From contig NZ_CP038213.1 in assembly GCF_004526345.1 (NCBI RefSeq), positions 1,178,001 to 1,242,000 on the forward strand: a DNA stretch of 64,000 bases. The letters run 5' to 3'. Shown here one piece after another: positions 1 through 7,028 of this stretch; within the stretch, counting starts at the first letter, position 1; each line of letters begins with the position of its first letter. Below the pieces are notes generated by a model. The model did no database searches. It was not told the DNA's origin and saw only the letters and a list, made by a program, of their open reading frames with translations. A program made the position numbers and the translations under genes. The stretch comes from Ornithinimicrobium flavum. GTDB taxonomy: Bacteria; Actinomycetota; Actinomycetes; Actinomycetales; Dermatophilaceae.

Positions 1-271
1 CCGCCTGCTGCCCCCGCTCTCGCACGAGGACCGGCACGGCGTCGTCGAGCTCACCCTCGCCGGCGACGGCGTCGACGCCGTCCTCACCGACCTGGCCCGC
101 CGCTTCCCCGTCGAGGTCCACGTGCTGGAGGCGGCCGTGCAGCGCTTCGGCGGCCAGCGCTTCGGTCGCGTGCTGCTCCGGCTCGGTGGCCCCGACGCCG
201 CCGTCACCGCGGCCACGGCATACCTCACCTCCCACCGCACCCCCGTCCTCCAGGCAGGAGACGCCGCATGA
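1..271 (+). CDS. metN: methionine ABC transporter ATP-binding protein, C-terminal part
   Basis: This is the 3' end of a gene that begins outside the window. The open frame runs from position 2 to a TGA at 269-271 and gives about 89 residues. The segment reads as the C-terminal NIL domain of MetN (VVELTLAGDGVDAVL, then FPVEVHVLEAAVQRF and FGRVLLRLGG). In MetNI transporters this domain senses intracellular methionine and shuts transport down. The stop overlaps the metI start (ATGA), so the two are translationally coupled. The family call rests on this domain plus the metI-metQ context; the ATPase motifs are not in the window. Confidence 0.85.
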   Translation, partial: RLLPPLSHEDRHGVVELTLAGDGVDAVLTDLARRFPVEVHVLEAAVQRFGGQRFGRVLLRLGGPDAAVTAATAYLTSHRTPVLQAGDAA

Positions 272-927
272 CCAACTGGGACCGCACCGGCCCGGCCCTC
301 GTCGACGCCACCTGGGAGACCCTCTACATGGTGGGCGCGTCGATGGGGCTGTCCCTCCTGCTCGGCATCCCGCTCGGGGTGCTGCTGGTGCTCACCGCGC
401 CCGGCGGGCTGGACCCGCGTCCCGGGCTCAACAGCGTCCTGGGCGGTGCCGTCAACATCGGCCGGTCCGTCCCCTTCATCGTGCTGCTCGTGCTCGTCGC
501 GCCCCTCACCCGGCTCGTCACCGGCACGACCATCGGCTCCACCGCGACGATCGTGCCGCTGACGATCGCGGCCGTCCCCTTCTTCGCCCGCCTCGTCGAG
601 GCCTCGCTGCGCGAGGTGCACCCCGGCAAGGTCGAGGCCGCCCAGGCGATGGGTGCCCGCCGTCGCGACGTCGTCCGCCGCGTGCTGCTCCCGGAGGCCC
701 GACCCGGTCTGGTCGCGGCCGCGACCGTCACCCTCATCGCGCTCATCTCCTACTCCGCCATGGCCGGTGCCATCGGCGGCGGCGGCCTGGGCGACTTCGC
801 CATCCGTTACGGCTACCAGCGCTTCAACACCGAGGTGACCCTCGCCTGCGTCGCCGTGCTGCTCGTGATGGTGCAGGGCGTCCAGTGGTACGGCGACCGC
901 CTCGCGCGCCGCCTCGCCCACCGCTGA
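268..927 (+). CDS. metI: methionine ABC transporter permease MetI
   Basis: The 219-residue product is an inner-membrane permease of the D-methionine uptake family. It has a transmembrane segment near residues 20-40 (SMGLSLLLGIPLGVLLVL) and several more along its length. The cytoplasmic coupling loop sits near residues 115-135 (VEAAQAMGARRRDVVRRVLL), the EAA-type motif that contacts the ATPase. The usual C-terminal IGGGGLGDFAIRYGYQRF signature of MetI is present. Length matches the family. It overlaps metN by 4 nt and is followed by two substrate-binding lipoprotein genes, so the metNIQQ order is clear. Confidence 0.93.
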   Translation: MTNWDRTGPALVDATWETLYMVGASMGLSLLLGIPLGVLLVLTAPGGLDPRPGLNSVLGGAVNIGRSVPFIVLLVLVAPLTRLVTGTTIGSTATIVPLTIAAVPFFARLVEASLREVHPGKVEAAQAMGARRRDVVRRVLLPEARPGLVAAATVTLIALISYSAMAGAIGGGGLGDFAIRYGYQRFNTEVTLACVAVLLVMVQGVQWYGDRLARRLAHR

Positions 928-950
928 CCGGACCGCCCCCCCACCCCCAA

Positions 951-1011
951 CCGGACGCGCGTTCCTGCCAGACCGGACGCGCGTTCCTGCCAGACCGGAC
1001 GCGCGTTCCTG
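951..1011. repeat. three tandem 22-bp repeats with a CGCGCG core
   Basis: Three copies of the 17-mer CCGGACGCGCGTTCCTG start at 951, 973 and 995, the first two followed by CCAGA, giving a period of 22 bp. Each unit holds an imperfect palindrome (GGA-CGCGCG-TTCC). The array lies between metI and the first metQ. A degenerate relative is visible at about 56520-56600. It could be a protein-binding array or a small dispersed repeat; no function is shown. Confidence 0.8.
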
Positions 1012-1088
1012 ACGCTTTTCCACAGGCCCCGGCTCGACCGGGCGCAGCCGCACCGCCGACCCACCCCATACCCCTGCTGAGGAGAGCC

Positions 1089-1937
1089 ATGCCCCGCACC
1101 GCCCTGCCCCTGCTCGCACTGACGTCCACCCTCACCCTGGCCGCCTGCGGCGGCGCGAGCCCCGACCCCGCAGGCACCCCGGAAGCAGCCGGCACCGCAG
1201 CGGCCGGCCCGGACCGGGTCACCGTCGCGGTGACGCCGGTGCCGCACGCCGACATCCTGCAGTTCGTCGCCGACGAGCTGGCCCCGGAGGCCGGCCTGCA
1301 GGTCGAGATCGTCGAGTTCACCGACTACGTCCAGCCCAACGTCGCCCTCGACGACGGCTCGGTGGACGCCAACTACTTCCAGCACCGTGTCTTCCTCGCC
1401 GACCAGATGGGCCAGGGCGGCTACGACTTCGTCTCGCTCGGCAGCGTCAGCTTCCAGCCGATGGGGCTCTACTCGGAGAGCCTCACCGACCTCGCCGACC
1501 TGGCCGAGGGCGCGACCGTCGCGATCCCGAACGACCCCGTCAACGGCTCGCGCGGCATCGACCTCCTCGTGCAGGAGGGGCTGGTCACCCTGGCCGCCGA
1601 CGCGCCCGAGATCCCGACCGTGCTCGACATCGAGGACAACCCGAGGGGTCTGCAGTTCGAGGAGGTCGAGGCCGCCCAGCTGCCGCGCTCGCTCTCCGAC
1701 GTGGACCTCGCGGCCATCCCCGGCAACTACGCCATCGGCGCCGACCTCAACCCCGGCCGGGACGCGCTGGTGACCGAGGCCGTCGACGGCACCCCCTACG
1801 CCAACCAGTTCGTCGTCCGCGCCGGTCGGGAGGACGACGAGGCGCTGCGCACCCTCTACTCCCTGCTCACCGGCCCCGAGGTCCGCGACCACATCGAGCA
1901 GACCTACGACGGCGCGGTCGTCCAGGCCACCCACTGA
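1089..1937 (+). CDS. metQ: methionine-type substrate-binding lipoprotein, copy 1
   Basis: The 282-residue product is a NlpA/MetQ-family lipoprotein that should deliver methionine or a related ligand to MetNI at the outer face of the membrane. It has a short signal peptide ending in the lipobox LAAC (cysteine at residue 21), a low-complexity linker, then the family core (TVAVTPVPHADILQFVADEL, EFTDYVQPN, DANYFQH, AIPNDPVNGSRG). The ATG at 1089 is preceded by AGGAG at 1080-1084. An upstream in-frame extension has no ribosome site and would remove the signal peptide. The next gene is a close paralog. Confidence 0.9.
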   Translation: MPRTALPLLALTSTLTLAACGGASPDPAGTPEAAGTAAAGPDRVTVAVTPVPHADILQFVADELAPEAGLQVEIVEFTDYVQPNVALDDGSVDANYFQHRVFLADQMGQGGYDFVSLGSVSFQPMGLYSESLTDLADLAEGATVAIPNDPVNGSRGIDLLVQEGLVTLAADAPEIPTVLDIEDNPRGLQFEEVEAAQLPRSLSDVDLAAIPGNYAIGADLNPGRDALVTEAVDGTPYANQFVVRAGREDDEALRTLYSLLTGPEVRDHIEQTYDGAVVQATH

Positions 1938-1986
1938 CCGCCCTGCCCGCAGAACCCCACCACCCCATACCCAGGAGATGACCCGT

Positions 1987-2826
1987 ATGTCGCACCACCG
2001 CACCCTGATCCCCCTGCTCGCCGCCGCCGGCGCCCTCACCCTCGCCGCCTGCGGGGGTGACACCACCGCCGACGACAACGCCGCGGCCACCGGCGGCCAG
2101 GGCGAGTCCGTCCTCACCGTCGGCGCCTCGACCGTGCCTCACGGGGAGATCCTGGAGTTCGTCGCCGACGAGCTCGCCGCCGACGCCGGCCTGAGCATCG
2201 AGATCGTGGAGTTCACCGACTACGTCCAGCCCAACGTCGCCCTTGACGAGGGTGCGCTGGACGCCAACTACTTCCAGCACCAGCCCTACCTCGACCAGCA
2301 GGTGGCCGACGCCGGTTACGACTTCGTGGCCCTGGCGCCGGTCCACCTCGAGCCGCTCGGCCTCTACAGCGACTCGGTCGCCTCGGTGGCGGAGATCCCG
2401 GACGGAGGCACCGTCGCCATCCCGAACGACCCCACCAACGGCGGTCGCGCCCTGGCGCTCCTGGCCGAGCAAGGCCTCATCACCCTCGCGGACACGCAGG
2501 CCAGCCCGACCGTGCTCGACATCGAGGACAACCCCAAGGGCCTGGAGTTCTCCGAGATCGAGGCCGCCCAGCTGCCCCGCTCGCTGGCCGACGTCGACGC
2601 CGCCGTCATCAACGGCAACTACGCCATCGAGGCCGACCTGTCGCCGGCGGAGGACGCGATCGCCGCCGAGTCGGCGGAGGGCAACCCCTACGCCAACCTG
2701 CTGGTCGTCCGGGCCGAGGACGAGGACGACGCGGCGCTGGCCACCCTGGCCGAGCTCCTGCGCAGCGAGGAGGTCGCCGCCTTCATCGAGGAGAGCTACG
2801 CCGGGGCGGTCGTCCCGGCCCGGTGA
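1987..2826 (+). CDS. metQ: methionine-type substrate-binding lipoprotein, copy 2
   Basis: The 279-residue product is a second NlpA/MetQ lipoprotein. It has the lipobox LAAC and the same landmarks as the upstream copy: EFTDYVQPNVALDEG, LDANYFQH, AIPNDPTNGGRA, VLDIEDNPKGLEF. The ATG at 1987 is chosen because AGGAG at 1973-1977 lies 9 nt before it; the in-frame ATG at 1978 abuts that same AGGAG and is less likely. Both metQ genes are preceded by CACCCCATACCC just upstream of the ribosome site, which suggests tandem duplication including the leader. Ligand pockets may differ. Confidence 0.9.
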   Translation: MSHHRTLIPLLAAAGALTLAACGGDTTADDNAAATGGQGESVLTVGASTVPHGEILEFVADELAADAGLSIEIVEFTDYVQPNVALDEGALDANYFQHQPYLDQQVADAGYDFVALAPVHLEPLGLYSDSVASVAEIPDGGTVAIPNDPTNGGRALALLAEQGLITLADTQASPTVLDIEDNPKGLEFSEIEAAQLPRSLADVDAAVINGNYAIEADLSPAEDAIAAESAEGNPYANLLVVRAEDEDDAALATLAELLRSEEVAAFIEESYAGAVVPAR

Positions 2827-2853
2827 GCCGGGTGGTCTGTCCCCACGCCTCGG

Positions 2854-2859
2854 TATGGT
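2854..2859 (+). promoter_or_regulatory. -10 element, leaderless start
   Basis: TATGGT ends 7 nt before the GTG at 2867, the spacing expected for a leaderless transcript. No ribosome site precedes the GTG. Confidence 0.45.
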
Positions 2860-2866
2860 GCCGGGC

Positions 2867-3817
2867 GTGGGGACCCACCAGGACGAGGACGAGGTCAGGC
2901 GACTGACCTACGGCAGCCTGCGCTGGCTGCTCGTGCTCCTTCCGGCCGTGCTCTTCGTCGTCTCGGTCGGGACGGCGGTCGTGCAGGGCAGCCTCGAGAC
3001 CTCGATCAGCGCCTACTACGGCGGGCCGGTGCGCGACGTCTTCGTCGGGGTGCTCATCGCCGTGGCGGTGCTGCTCGTGGCCTACCAGGGCAGCACGACG
3101 ATGGAGGACTACAACCTCAACGGCGCGGGGTTCTACGCGATCTTCGTGGCCCTCGTCCCGACCGGGCTCGAGGGGATCCTGGAGGACCTGCGGCGCGGCG
3201 ACGGGCTCTCACCCGGCGGCGTCAGCCCGGTGGAGCTCGTGTGGAGCCTGCGGATCAGCCTCACCGTCGTGCTGGTCCTCTGCCTGTGGCTCCTGGTGCA
3301 GGAGCTGCGCGCCACGGAGCGGATGCGCCAGCTGGTGACCGGTGACCGGATCGCCCTGGTCTTCGTGGCCGTGACCGGTGGGACGCTCCTGGCCTTCCTC
3401 GCCCTGGCGATGTGGCAGCTGTGGGTCCCGCCGGCCGACGAGGTGACGATGGGCGGCCTCTCGCTGACCGGGCTCCCCATCGTCGGGGACCTGCAGGTGC
3501 GCATCCACGACCTGGCCGCCATCTTCCTCATCTGCGCGCTCGCGGTGGCGGTGTGGAGCCACGCCTGGCCCCGCACCGCCGCGCGCCGCTCCGGCGAGCA
3601 GCTGGAGGCCCATCAGCTGATGCACCTCACCGGCTACCGCGTGATCTTCGTCCTCATGGTGCTCGGGCCGCTCCTGGCGTGGGCGGCCGCGGCGGCCCTC
3701 GCCCCCGGGAGGACGGTGATCCTCCTGGAGTGGTGGGAGATCGGGCTGTTCTGCCTCTTCTGGGTGCTGGAGACCCGCCGTCAGGCCCGGGTCGGGGGGC
3801 CGTCTCCTAGGGTGTGA
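2867..3817 (+). CDS. multi-pass membrane protein of unknown function
   Basis: The product of about 316 residues has seven or so hydrophobic segments, for example LLVLLPAVLFVVSVGTAVV, VGVLIAVAVLLVAYQG, ISLTVVLVLCLWLLVQEL and VIFVLMVLGPLLAWAAAAA. The loop SISAYYGGPVRDVFVG with a following MEDYNLNGAGFYAIF resembles DUF998-like or other small integral membrane families, but I cannot assign a function. GTG 2867 is preferred because of the -10 at 2854; ATG 2855 would overlap that element. The stop at 3815-3817 lies 3 nt before the next gene, a membrane-anchored kinase. Confidence 0.75.
   Translation: MGTHQDEDEVRRLTYGSLRWLLVLLPAVLFVVSVGTAVVQGSLETSISAYYGGPVRDVFVGVLIAVAVLLVAYQGSTTMEDYNLNGAGFYAIFVALVPTGLEGILEDLRRGDGLSPGGVSPVELVWSLRISLTVVLVLCLWLLVQELRATERMRQLVTGDRIALVFVAVTGGTLLAFLALAMWQLWVPPADEVTMGGLSLTGLPIVGDLQVRIHDLAAIFLICALAVAVWSHAWPRTAARRSGEQLEAHQLMHLTGYRVIFVLMVLGPLLAWAAAAALAPGRTVILLEWWEIGLFCLFWVLETRRQARVGGPSPRV
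3808..3813 (+). promoter_or_regulatory. -10 element, leaderless start of kinase gene
   Basis: TAGGGT lies 7 nt before the GTG at 3821. It overlaps the last codons of the upstream gene. No Shine-Dalgarno sequence is present. Confidence 0.5.
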
Positions 3818-3820
3818 CCC

Positions 3821-4930
3821 GTGGGAGAGGTCCTGGGCGGTCGCTACGAGCTGGTGGACCCGTTGGGCGAGGGCGGGGCCGGGGTGGTCTGGCGCGCCTG
3901 GGACCACCGGGAGCTCCGGTATGTCGCCGCCAAGGTGATGCGTCAGGCCGACGCCCACTCGTTGCTGCGCTTCGTCCGGGAGCAGGCGGTGCGGATCGGG
4001 CACCCGCACGTCCTGACCCCGTTGGGCTGGGTCGGGGAGGACGACCGGGTCCTGCTCATCATGCCGATCGTCGACGGCGGCTCGGTCGCGACCCTCGTCG
4101 GCGACCACGGCCCGCTGCCGCCGGCGTGGGTCGCCACCCTGCTCGACCAGCTCCTGGCTGCCCTCGAGCGCATCCACGCCGAGGGCCTCGTGCACCGGGA
4201 CGTCAAGCCCGCCAACCTCCTCCTGGACGCCACCGGCACCGGGCTGCCCCGCGCCCGGCTGGCGGACTTCGGCATCGCGGCGGCTGTGGACCAGCCGCGC
4301 CTCACCCAGGTCGCCCACGTCGTGGGGACGGTCGGGTATGCCGCACCCGAGACCCTCAGCCCGGGTTGGGATCCCGACCCGCGCGCCGACCTCTACGCCG
4401 CAGGGATGACCGCAGCGGAGATGCTGCTGGGGGAGCGGCCGGGGGAGGCGCAGGGGGCCCGGGTGGGGGTGGTTCATGCCACTTCAGCCCCGGTCGCGGA
4501 CCGTACCCGCGACCTGGTGGTGCACCTCACCCGCGACCTGGTGCGCGCGCACGTGCCGACACCGTTGCTGTCCGTCGTGCTCGATCTGGCCGCGCCCGAC
4601 CCGCTCGATCGCTACCCCGACGCGGAGGCGGCCCGCGCCGCGCTCCGGGGCACCGGGCTGGTCGCGGACGCGTCGACGTGGGACGCCGGAGAGGTGGAGG
4701 TCTTCGACCACGTGCCGCCTCTGCCTGAGGGCTGGGGGCAGAGCGGCCCGGCTCCGGCTTCGGGGCCGGAGCCGCGGCGCGGTGCGTCGGCGGTCTCCAC
4801 CCGGCCCGGGGTCCTTCCGGCCGCGGAGCCGGTGCCCCGTCCCGCGGCCGTCCTCCGGACCGGTGTCCTGATGTTGGTCGTCGGGCTGATGCTCATCGGC
4901 GCCGCCGTGCTCGTTGCGCTGCTCGGCTGA
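3821..4930 (+). CDS. membrane-anchored serine/threonine protein kinase
   Basis: The 369-residue product has a Hanks-type kinase domain and a C-terminal membrane anchor. Visible motifs are the glycine loop GEGGAGVV (residues 16-23), the ATP lysine in VAAKVM (Lys38), the catalytic loop HRDVKPAN (125-132), DFG (149-151) and GTVGYAAPE. After a Pro-rich linker the last ~23 residues form one transmembrane segment (LMLVVGLMLIGAAVLVALLG). There is no extracellular PASTA or other sensor domain. It converges on a VWA gene across a 36-bp gap. Substrates are unknown; the neighbouring VWA genes and the regulator at 9152 are candidate partners by context only. Confidence 0.92.
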   Translation: MGEVLGGRYELVDPLGEGGAGVVWRAWDHRELRYVAAKVMRQADAHSLLRFVREQAVRIGHPHVLTPLGWVGEDDRVLLIMPIVDGGSVATLVGDHGPLPPAWVATLLDQLLAALERIHAEGLVHRDVKPANLLLDATGTGLPRARLADFGIAAAVDQPRLTQVAHVVGTVGYAAPETLSPGWDPDPRADLYAAGMTAAEMLLGERPGEAQGARVGVVHATSAPVADRTRDLVVHLTRDLVRAHVPTPLLSVVLDLAAPDPLDRYPDAEAARAALRGTGLVADASTWDAGEVEVFDHVPPLPEGWGQSGPAPASGPEPRRGASAVSTRPGVLPAAEPVPRPAAVLRTGVLMLVVGLMLIGAAVLVALLG

Positions 4931-4966
4931 CCGGGGCCCTGGGAGGGCAGCGGTGGGCTGTGCCCC

Positions 4967-7003
4967 TCAGGCGGTGGGGCCCCGACGGGTGGCGAGGAGG
5001 ACGATCCCTGCTCCGGCAGCCAGCACGCCGCCACCCCCGAGCGCCCAGGGCAACCAGCCCCTGTCCGCCCCGTCCGAAGGGGTGACCTCCGGGTCGGGGC
5101 CGCCGTCGGGCGCCTGCCCGACGTCCGCGGGCGTGGCTGCGCCGGTCGAGCCCGTGTCGCCGACGTTCGCCTCCGTCGTGCCAACCCCGGCGTCACGACC
5201 ATCGGCGTCGCTGGTGGTGGCCGCCCGGTCGGCAGCGTCCGAGGCGAGGTAGGTCGGTTCCCCGTGCGGCTCGCCCACGACCTGGACGGTGAAGGTGAAT
5301 GGCTGGGGGACGGCGTCGACGTCGATGCTGGAGCTCAGCCCCACGGTGACGTAGTAGTCACCGGCGCGGTCGGCCGCCCCGCCGTTGACCCCCTCGAGGC
5401 GGTTCCAGTAGCGGACCTCGGCGGTCGTGGCGGTGGCGCGCACCGTGTCGTTCCAGACCGCGATGGCGCGGCTGCTGGTGCCGGCCGTGTCATTCGGCTC
5501 GGTGACGTTGCCGCGGTCGGGACCGAAGAGGTGGAGGTCAGCGGGGTGCAGCTCCCTCTTCATGTGCTCGGCGAGCTGCCCGTCCGGCTGGGGGAACTCG
5601 GCGACCGCCTCCAGCCGCTGGCCCCACCCCACCGGGATGCGGTAGACCAGCACCTCACCGGGGAGGATGTCAGCGGCATACGTGACCCCGGGCTGGATCG
5701 GGACAGCAGCGGCGAAGGACGTCCCGCCGACCAGCGTCTGCTCAGGCTCACCCAGGTCCGGGCCCTCGAAGCTGGCGGAGGTGTCCGGCTCGGGGAGCGG
5801 GGACGCGCCGTCGATCGGGGGCTCCTCCGTGATCACCAGCTCGATTGTCTGGTCGGCGAGCAGCGCAGCCTGCAGGACCGGGAGATGCGCACGAGGACGT
5901 CCTCGTCGGTGCCGCACGCCGGCCGCTCGTCGTTCGCGAACGCCGAGGCGAGGCGCTCCGAAGCCGTTACCACCGTTGGAGGTCCAGACCAGCGCGTTGC
6001 GGTGGTCGCAGAGGTTGACGGTCTCGGTGTCCAGGCGCAGGTTGAAGGTGCCGGTGCTGACGTCGCCGTTCGGGCGCATGGTGGCGCCGACCCGGACGGT
6101 GGAGTTGGGGACCGTGCGCTCCACGCGGTACCACTTCGCGTCGCCGCTGTCCGGGTCGGGGAAGGTGTCCAGGTATCGCCCCTCCGCCAGCACCGGTGCG
6201 GTGTCCTTGTCGTAGCTGCCCTCCACGGGGGTGCCGCCGAACTCGAACGGGCGGAACGCGCGGGTGGAGATGCGGGTGAGGGCGGTGGTGAGGGTGTCGG
6301 TGTCGGCGGCGTCGTAGTAGGTGCCGCCGGCGGCGTCGGCGATGCACTGCAGCTGGGTGCGGGTCTGGTCGTCGGCGCCGAGGCCGACGGTGTGGACGAC
6401 GAGGTCGAGGCCGTCGGCGGACAGCTGCTCGGCGATCTCGCACGGGTCGGGGTCGCAGGTGGCGATGCCGTCGGAGACGAGGACGATGGTGCGGTTGCCG
6501 TCCGGGCCGAGGTCGTCGGCGGCCTGCTGGAGGGCGTGGGCGATGGGGGTCTCGCCGAGGGGGGCGTAGTCGTCGACGGCGGCCCCCAGGGCCTGGGCGT
6601 TGTCGCTGCCGATGGGCACGACGAGCTGGCTGTCGGTGCACTTGGCCTCGGTGGGCTGGTCGGGGGCGACCGACCCGCCGAAGACCCGCAGCCCCACCTG
6701 CTGGTCGCTGCCCAGGTCGTCGATGACCTCGTGCAGGGCTGAACGGGCGGCTCCGATCTTGGGCTCGCCGGTGGCGTCGGGGTCGGCCATCGACCCGGAG
6801 GCGTCCAGCAGGAGCAGGAGCTGGGCGTCGCCGTCAGGCTCGGGGGTGGCGGCGTCGTCGGTGGCGGAGGTTGCTGCGGTGTCGATGGCGGTGGTTCCCG
6901 AGGCGGGAAGCGTGGTGGCCGTCGCCGACAGCGGCAGCGCCAGCAGCAGTCCGGCGGTGGCCAGAGCCAGGGCTCGAATTCGGGGCAGGGTGGTGCGGAC
7001 CAT
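4967..7003 (-). CDS. secreted, membrane-anchored VWA-domain protein A (two compensating indels)
   Basis: The product of about 678 residues has an N-terminal signal segment (LALATAAGLLLALPLSATA-like) followed by a VWA domain with the MIDAS motif LLLDASGSM. Behind it lie an extracytoplasmic region with two beta-rich parts and a C-terminal transmembrane segment with a short positive tail (ATRRGPTA). The ATG at 7003 has GAAGGAG upstream. Between about 5880 and 5958 the frame is shifted: one extra base near 5958-5961 and one missing base near 5877-5884. The alternative frame there (ASAFANDERPACGTDEDVL) matches the paralog, so these are probably sequence errors. It lies 25 bp after VWA gene B, in one operon. 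Ligand unknown. Confidence 0.8.
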   Translation of the reverse strand: MVRTTLPRIRALALATAGLLLALPLSATATTLPASGTTAIDTAATSATDDAATPEPDGDAQLLLLLDASGSMADPDATGEPKIGAARSALHEVIDDLGSDQQVGLRVFGGSVAPDQPTEAKCTDSQLVVPIGSDNAQALGAAVDDYAPLGETPIAHALQQAADDLGPDGNRTIVLVSDGIATCDPDPCEIAEQLSADGLDLVVHTVGLGADDQTRTQLQCIADAAGGTYYDAADTDTLTTALTRISTRAFRPFEFGGTPVEGSYDKDTAPVLAEGRYLDTFPDPDSGDAKWYRVERTVPNSTVRVGATMRPNGDVSTGTFNLRLDTETVNLCDHRNALVWTSNGGNGFGAPRLGVRERRAAGVRHRRGRPRAHLPVLQAALLADQTIELVITEEPPIDGASPLPEPDTSASFEGPDLGEPEQTLVGGTSFAAAVPIQPGVTYAADILPGEVLVYRIPVGWGQRLEAVAEFPQPDGQLAEHMKRELHPADLHLFGPDRGNVTEPNDTAGTSSRAIAVWNDTVRATATTAEVRYWNRLEGVNGGAADRAGDYYVTVGLSSSIDVDAVPQPFTFTVQVVGEPHGEPTYLASDAADRAATTSDADGRDAGVGTTEANVGDTGSTGAATPADVGQAPDGGPDPEVTPSDGADRGWLPWALGGGGVLAAGAGIVLLATRRGPTA
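5877..5961 (-). other. frame-shifted segment inside VWA gene A
   Basis: Reading 5' to 3' on the minus strand, one surplus base in TTCGGAG (5958-5961) shifts the frame and one missing base in the CCCGGTCC run (5877-5884) restores it. The codons in between match paralog B only in the shifted frame. Confidence 0.7.
6250..6850. repeat. near-identical segment shared with 8300-8900
   Basis: The VWA-coding part of gene A is almost base-for-base the same as the corresponding part of gene B at 8300-8900, including third codon positions, while the rest of the two genes is clearly diverged. This suggests recent gene conversion or a domain-limited duplication. Confidence 0.85.
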
Positions 7004-7028
7004 GGTGCTCCTTCGTGCTTCGTCGAGG

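Noticed and set aside
951..1011. CRISPR-like spacing of three repeats
   Set aside because: Spacers are only 5 nt and identical, and no cas genes are present.
1016..1024. DnaA-box-like TTTTCCACA here, TTATCCACA at 44415, TGTGGACAC at 31534, TGTGGAGAA at 31563
   Set aside because: They are isolated, with no cluster, AT-rich unwinding element, dnaA or dnaN nearby, so no origin of replication is supported.
186..1088. N-terminal extension of the first metQ frame
   Set aside because: It overlaps metN and metI in another frame, and the signal peptide and ribosome site place the start at 1089.
928..1088. SAM riboswitch in front of metQ
   Set aside because: I see no S-box or other SAM-binding fold; the region is short and occupied by the 22-bp repeats.
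3209..4477. Long minus-strand frames opposite many genes
   Set aside because: High GC creates long shadow frames; their products are low-complexity Arg/Pro/Gly strings.
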